This document shows, in pieces, positions 59,399 to 64,000 of a stretch of DNA of 64,000 nucleotides; the stretch's first letter is position 1, and each line of letters begins with the position of its first letter. The position numbers and the translations under genes are program-made. The DNA lies in contig CM049989.1 in the NCBI GenBank assembly GCA_016630955.3, positions 930,001 to 994,000 of the forward strand. Direction: 5' to 3'. A model generated the notes under the pieces. That model searched no databases and was not told where the DNA came from. It worked only from the letters and a program-made list of their open reading frames with translations. The stretch is from Didymella arachidicola. Taxonomy: Eukaryota > Ascomycota > Dothideomycetes > Pleosporales > Didymellaceae.

Positions 59399-59807
59399 TC
59401 ATGCCTGCGCAATGCACTCGATCTCGATGACGGTACCATCACCAGGAGGCAGCGCTTGGAGGCAGGATCGAGAAGGCATAGGCTGCGGCAAGAAATCGAT
59501 GTACACTTCGTTCATTGCTGCGAAGTCTTTCATGTCTGCGAGGTAGACATTGTACTTGACAACCTGCTCGAGCGACGACCCAGAAAGCTCGAGTACTTCT
59601 TTCAAGTTTTGAAGGACCTTTCTCTACATTTCATGTCAGTACATTCAAAGAAGCCTTCGCAGTGCACACATTGGTACTTACTGTGGCTTGCTTGATCTCT
59701 CCTGTAGCTGTCTGTCCTGCGCAGAAGACAAGTCCCGGTACCTTAGTGGCAGGGCAGTTGTGCGGCTTAGTTGGGAATTTCTCACTAGAGATGAGCTGGC
59801 GCGACAT
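59399..59807 (-). CDS. Rid-family (YjgF/UK114) imine/enamine deaminase-type protein
   Basis: Rid proteins hydrolyse reactive enamine/imine intermediates. Some members act as dedicated pathway enzymes. Exons 59807-59682 and 59623-59399 give 116 residues. Family segments are PGLVFCAGQTA near the N-terminus, NLKEVLELSGSSLEQVVKYN, VYLADMKDFAAMNEVY and, at the end, IEIECIAQA. The arginine in MPSRSC, about residue 94, matches the catalytic Arg105 of E. coli RidA. A gene for a general mitochondrial Rid protein would usually carry a presequence; none is seen here, which fits a pathway-specific copy. It is divergent from the 2OG oxygenase. Confidence 0.92.
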
Positions 59808-60076
59808 GGTTGCTGTTGGACAAGGAAGAGCTGAATGTGTATATAATTGTTCCAACAGGATTGAAGTAAATTGTACGAAAGAGATGGAGTGGAAGATGTA
59901 TGCTAGTTTATTGAATTACTAAAGCGCCTTTTAACTAGAGTAACAACCAAGATCTTCTCTTTTCAGAGGGATAGCGTGTTGCTCATTGCTCGAAGTGGAG
60001 ACTAAGGAGCTCCCAAGGGCTCGTCAAGATAACGCTGCATGTGGTTAGCCACGCTACTGCAGGGCCCCACATGATG

Positions 60077-60092
60077 GGGAGGAGCTCCTCCC
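60077..60092. promoter_or_regulatory. Palindrome GGGAGGAGCTCCTCCC, candidate regulator site
   Basis: A perfect 16-bp inverted repeat containing the exact 14-bp palindrome found at 57364-57377. It lies 270 bp upstream of the Rid ATG and about 420 bp upstream of the 2OG oxygenase ATG. Confidence 0.62.
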
Positions 60093-60338
60093 TGAACAGT
60101 CACTCCTCCACGACGGCATGCTCGTTTTGTCCTCCGTTAACCTAACTCGATCGGTCACCTACGTAGCTTGATCACTATCATGGAGGAGCATGGCATTGGA
60201 GAGATAGGTAACGAGACGGCATGCGGGGAAGTACATTCGCGTGGGTCACCCTGACAGGAGGTCACAGCTCACACTTTAGCAACTAAAAGCAAGCGCAGTT
60301 TCTGGCATGCCTAAATTTGGTAAACCTATACACTCAGT

Positions 60339-60348
60339 GGAGGAGCTC
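60339..60348. promoter_or_regulatory. Partial copy GGAGGAGCTC of the cluster palindrome
   Basis: Ten of the fourteen palindrome bases are present, 166 bp upstream of the 2OG oxygenase ATG. It could be a weaker or half binding site. Confidence 0.4.
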
Positions 60349-60513
60349 GTAGAACCGAGATCTGCTCTCCTGGCAAACGTCGATTTAGTCCCACACCATG
60401 CTTTGCCCCGGTGGATTTAAGGATTGCTCTTCCTTAGTTCAACTGATATCAATAGTCAGCTTGGGCTGCACTACACTATCGTCTGTTTTCTCTTGATTAA
60501 TTTCTCGCTCATC

Positions 60514-61859
60514 ATGTCGCCTGCTGCTAAATTCAACCCTCCCGCGGCCGATCTACCCGGCAAGCCTTTTGTGCCGGCATGGACACCTCCACCTGTGACG
60601 CAGCAGAAGGAGGGCTTCGCAGAGCTTACGTCTATCGATTTGTCCCTGATGGACTCTGAAGACCCTGCAGTCGTCGATGATTTGGTACAACAAGTAAAGC
60701 GAGCCATCCGAGAGGACGGTTTCTTGTTCCTTGAGAACTACGGCATCTCGCTGGACCAGTTGCATCGACAATTCGCTCTTGCACAGTACTTGTATCATAA
60801 CATCAGTGAAGAGGACAAAGAACGCCTTCTGTTTAGTCCCGAGAGTGGTGTTTGGTCTGGATACAAGCACCCATATGGCTTCAAGGTACGCGATAGTGTG
60901 ACAAACTCATGTACCTTCTAGAGAGACGATTGGTATGGGTGTTCCTTCACCGACAGATATTGACAATTTGACACAGCGTCACCGCGGACCCCCTGATGGC
61001 ATTGAGCAATTCAACTGGTACAAGCCAGACTGGCAGGATATTGCCCGCATTCCCAGCTGTCTGCATCCCTTCATGGACGAGATCGAAAGTTTCTGCAACT
61101 ACCTGACCAAGTCCGTCAACCGTCGCCTCCTCACGCTGTTCTCTCGCGTTCTCGAACTACCTGACAACTACCTTTGGGACAACGTTCAGTCTCACGAGGG
61201 CCCAACGGGCGAGGGTTACTTCCGCCATGCACTATTCCGTCCTGTACAGAAGCAGACACAGGAAGCGTCGAAAGGGCTGCGCATGCACGGACATACTGAT
61301 TTCGGGCTGACGACGCTGTTGTTCTCTGTCCCAATTTCGTGTCTGCAGATCTGGGGTAAGGATGAGAAGTGGTACTACGTGCCATATAAACCTGGCGCGC
61401 TGGTCGTCAACATTGGCGATACACTCGAGATCGTATCAGGAGGTCATTTCAAGGCCACACGCCACAGAGTCTTCAAGCCTCCGGTCGATCAGATTGACCA
61501 AGAGCGTCTCTCACTCGTACTGTTCAATAGTTCTCTCGGTGACATGCGCATGACACCGGCACAAGGTAGGCGGGTCTTTCACGCCTCATGCCAGACCACT
61601 AACAGCTCTCATAGACTCACCTCTTATTCAGCGCGAAGGCTGTGTCGAAGACCAAGGGATATACAAGGAGTTTAAGAAGCGCACACTAGAGGGCGAGTTG
61701 GTGCCTACTAACCGCGAATGGCGCGAAATTCAGATCGCTTCCGCCACAGATCCCACAGATACTGTGCACAACCGGGTTGGCGTGCATCAAGTTATCATTG
61801 ATGGTAAGCTTATGCATCAGCGAGAGTACATGGGTGTCAAGGTCGTACTACCGGTTTGA
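60514..61859 (+). CDS. 2-oxoglutarate/Fe(II)-dependent oxygenase (isopenicillin N synthase-like)
   Basis: These enzymes hydroxylate, desaturate or cyclise small molecules. Exons 60514-60885, 60926-61565 and 61615-61859 give 418 residues. An N-terminal DIOX_N region includes KRAIREDGFLFLENYGIS. The iron ligands are HTD at about residues 247-249 and the histidine of FKATRHRVF at about 304; the 2-oxoglutarate arginine is in ERLSLVLF, about 318. The first intron, 40 nt ending GAGAG, is very short and has an unusual 3' end; it was chosen because other acceptors break the frame after YGFK. If this splice is wrong, the gene carries a frame problem there. It shares its promoter with the Rid gene. Confidence 0.87.
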
Positions 61860-62213
61860 ATAGCAGTGTTTCGTATTCAGCTCTTTGACAATCAATCGCA
61901 TTGTTTTCTCTTTCGCCCGCAGTTATCGATCCAGTCGCACACACATACTTCAGCCATTGATGCCTTGGGCGGAGCACATGGTTCTGAAGCACACCCCTGC
62001 CAAACATGTGGCCCCAGTGATGTAGGCGCGGCGTTGGCAGCCAATAACTAAGGGCTCGAAGACTTTCAGACTACGCAAGAGCCAGAGGCAAAAATTCGAG
62101 TCCACGCCAAGCCATCCTAAAGTGGAGATGCACATGGCCCACCAACGTCCCGAAAAACCTTTTACGGACACCACCACGACCACCACCAAGCTCTGCAAGA
62201 GCCAAAAAGAGTC
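61860..62213. other. Intergenic
   Basis: The interval runs from the 2OG oxygenase 3' end to the tRNA 3' end. It holds the tRNA terminator at its right edge and nothing else that I recognise. Confidence 0.5.
62204..62208 (-). terminator. RNA polymerase III T5 terminator of the tRNA gene
   Basis: Five T residues (minus strand) occur within ten bases of the discriminator base of tRNA-Glu, the normal Pol III stop signal. Its presence supports an active gene. Confidence 0.8.
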
Positions 62214-62343
62214 TTCCGTCACGGGGAATCGAACCCCGGCCACATCGGCACTTGCTGATGAGAGCGATGTATCCTAGCCACTTTCCTCGTTAGTTGGAGT
62301 CGTCGATGAAGGAGGTGGTTGAGCTTACCTAGACCATAACGGA
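62214..62343 (-). tRNA. tRNA-Glu(CUC) with a 48-nt D-loop insert and a 10-nt anticodon-loop intron
   Basis: The 130-nt locus folds as a tRNA once two inserts are removed. The acceptor stem is TCCGTTA (5') with TGACGGA (3') and discriminator A, all seven pairs formed (one T-G). The anticodon arm is CATCG/CGATG and the anticodon is CTC at 62262-62260. The T arm is CGGGG/CCCCG with loop TTCGATT. A 10-nt insert between positions 37 and 38 (62258-62249) is at the normal site for nuclear tRNA introns. The unusual part is a 48-nt insert in the D-loop (62328-62281). Without both, 72 nt remain with the conserved box A TGGTCTAGTGG and box B GGTTCGATTCC. A T5 terminator follows. The gene is probably functional if the D-loop insert can be removed; otherwise it is a disrupted copy. 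Confidence 0.88.
62281..62328 (-). other. Spliceosomal-intron-like 48-nt insert in the tRNA D-loop
   Basis: Read on the minus strand the insert begins GTAAGCTCAACC and ends CAACTAACGAGGAAAG. It thus has a consensus fungal 5' splice site (GTAAG), a near-perfect branch site (CTAAC) 8 nt before its end, and a 3' AG. Its length matches the window's protein-gene introns (46-58 nt). AG occurs just before the insert and as its last two bases, so the exact boundary can slide by two bases. Confidence 0.75.
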
Positions 62344-62558
62344 TATCACGTGATGGAGGGAAGACAGTTCCGATCGAATATAAAGTAGGTGCTTTACTCA
62401 CTGACCGTCATTTTCACGCGGGCTAGATCCTGGAAAGACTTTGGATGGTCAGCTAAGGGAAGCTAAACTCTGTCGCAGAGACACCGAACAATTTCATCGG
62501 AAGTGTGAAAAACTCTGCATTGCACATAGTCTTTAATGTGCCCAACGCCCGGTTTGCT

Positions 62559-63577
62559 CTATTCTAAGCTGTCGTTCTCGTGGAACACCAAGGCACGCAC
62601 TTCAATACTCTCTCGGCCCTCCTTGTTCTCTGTGCCAGGAATGTGGAAGGCAGTATGCGGCACGCGTCTCGCGCGCCCATCCTTCTTTGAATCGAAGCAC
62701 TTGATCAGTATCACTTCCTCAGGGCTGAGGTTCGACTTGTAAAACCACCTGTTCGATACGTCAGGTCATATTTTTGCGAACAACGTGACGATGCAATGGG
62801 TCTTACCTGTGCGCTGGATCATGCTTGACCGCGTAAGTCTCGCCCCTGCGAGTCGGGTAGATGAGCTCAGTGACGACCAGTGAGTTGTCCGAGACACTGT
62901 TTGCCTCTGCTACTGCGAGAGGATCACGTTGCACTGTCTTGATCGGACGCCATACGTTGATAATCTGCACGCGGGACTGGAGGAGCTTGTCTGCGTCATC
63001 CGGCAAGTGGAAGGGCACGCGGGAAAGTGCAGCATCATACGACTGATCAATATGGACGCGCTGAACTGGTCCACGGAGCTGACGGGAAGGGGTGGCATCG
63101 CCGGGTGGCTGGCGACGAATGGTGTGGTCGAAAATGTGGATGCGTGTGGCACCGGTACTTGGTTGATCAGATGTGCTCGGTCAAGTTATAGCCAAAGTCA
63201 GTGTTGACTTACGCATCCTTCAATAATTGCTCAACTTCCTTGTAATACTGGTCCTTGATCTGCTCATCATCAACGAAGTCTTTCTCAACACTCGGATGCG
63301 TATAGAACTGAAAGCCATTGGAGTCGAGTGAGTATTCACTCTCGCGACCTCGCACATCTTTGACTGTTGTCGGGTGAGACTCAAAGGGACGATTGTACGT
63401 CTCTGGACGATCAACGTATGTTGGATGCGGTGGTGAGCCATCCTCGTTGGGCTTGTGGTAATTCAGAATGGTCTGCACATCCTGTGGCCCAGTAGCCTTG
63501 GCCTCCTTTGCAGACTGGACTACCTGTGGGGTATAGGTTGGAGCTGGAGTGGGTGAAGAAACTGCTGCGGTCGCCAT
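62559..63577 (-). CDS. CmcJ/AsaB-like hydroxylase/desaturase-family protein
   Basis: Members of this fungal family (7-alpha-cephem-methoxylase CmcJ-like, AsaB, GA4 desaturase-related) are often found in secondary-metabolite clusters. Exons 63577-63213, 63157-62807 and 62748-62559 give 301 residues; the start is the first ATG, MATAAVSSPTPAP. Family segments are IFDHTIRRQPPGD, QRVHIDQSYDAALSRV, the stretch HLPDDADKLLQSRVQIINVW with RPIK after it, SLVVTELIYPTRRGETYAV, HRWFYKSNLSPEEVILIKCF, DSKKDG and HTAFHIP. The pattern HVDQ...INVWRP is the core of the family. The reaction catalysed here is unknown. It adds a likely oxidation step to the cluster. Confidence 0.9.
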
Positions 63578-64000
63578 GTCGGTGGTGTTGCTCAAGATGA
63601 TGTTGCTAAGGCCTTGTAGTAGGACTTCTTATAGCCGGCGCATGAGAGACGATGCTGTTTACTGATATGTCAGCTTAGGAGTTCCCCGCAAGCACGTCAT
63701 ATGCTCAGGCGGCCGAGTGATTAGATTTGAAATGTTGTACCCGAGGGACAGCGTCAGCAGTGTGCAGCCGCTCGAATCGCTTACTCCTTCTTGTTGGTAG
63801 GGTTTGACATGTATACCTGTGCTGACAAAATCTATTCTGCAATGAGTTATCCGCATATTCCGGGATGACGTGTGGATCTTCCACGGTGGTGAGCACGCAG
63901 TCGTGCAAACAATGCTATGATATTGTGCAATTCTATTTCGTCCCACTCGTACCTGCACTGGGCTTCTAGAGGGCTACATGAACTAGCTGAGTGATGGTCG
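63578..64000. promoter_or_regulatory. Upstream region of the CmcJ/AsaB-like gene, to the window edge
   Basis: Open frames here are short and unrecognised. The cluster palindrome is not present. No RNA gene was seen. Confidence 0.4.

Larger units (their letters stand above)
59808..60513. promoter_or_regulatory. Divergent promoter between the Rid gene and the 2OG oxygenase
   Basis: The 706-bp interval holds a 16-bp palindrome (60077-60092), a ten-base partial copy (GGAGGAGCTC at 60339-60348) and a GGAGGAGC half site near 60182. CTCCTCC also occurs near 60103. Confidence 0.65.

Overview
The window reads as nuclear DNA of a filamentous ascomycete (Pezizomycotina; probably Dothideomycetes, which is an inference). 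Genes are densely packed on both strands. Most contain short GT-AG introns of about 40-60 nt with CTRAC-type branch sites. The gene set is fungal: SKN7, INP1, AIM24, ATM1, GCD6, NSL1, URC4, a DUF6594 protein and a C2H2/fungal_trans regulator. For nearly all genes I rebuilt exons from splice signals and checked that the exon lengths add up to an open frame.

Layout. 0-2 kb: a Baeyer-Villiger monooxygenase gene broken by two in-frame TAG codons. 2.9-29.4 kb: mostly housekeeping genes, namely an Ariadne E3 ligase, eIF2B epsilon, SKN7, a divergent mitochondrial peroxiredoxin, formamidase, a multi-pass membrane protein, INP1, small fungal proteins, and the head-to-head mitochondrial pair AIM24/ATM1. 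29.4-32.3 kb: a frame-broken relic and an F-box gene with one frameshift. 34-50 kb: a mitochondrial carrier, a PCI protein, NSL1, a small conserved protein, a RasGAP, a DUF6594 protein and URC4. 50.5-51.9 kb: a coiled-coil gene with several frame breaks.

52.7-63.6 kb looks like a metabolic cluster: a C2H2/fungal_trans regulator, a DAL5-type transporter, an HpcH/HpaI aldolase, a Rid-family deaminase, a 2-oxoglutarate/Fe(II) oxygenase and a CmcJ/AsaB-like oxidoreductase. The two divergent promoters inside it (57.07-57.69 and 59.81-60.51 kb) each carry the same long perfect palindrome, GGAGGAGCTCCTCC. This suggests one regulator controls four of the genes. A foldback element with about 30-bp terminal inverted repeats lies just after the aldolase.

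The most unusual feature is a tRNA-Glu(CUC) gene at 62.2-62.3 kb on the minus strand. Besides a normal-position 10-nt intron it carries a 48-nt insert in the D-loop that looks like a spliceosomal intron: GTAAGC at the 5' end, CTAAC near the 3' end, final AAAG. Removing both inserts gives a well-formed 72-nt tRNA with an intact acceptor stem, box A, box B and a T5 terminator.

Accessory genes in the window are often broken while every housekeeping gene reads through. This points to decay of dispensable genes rather than general sequence error, although single-base assembly errors are not excluded.
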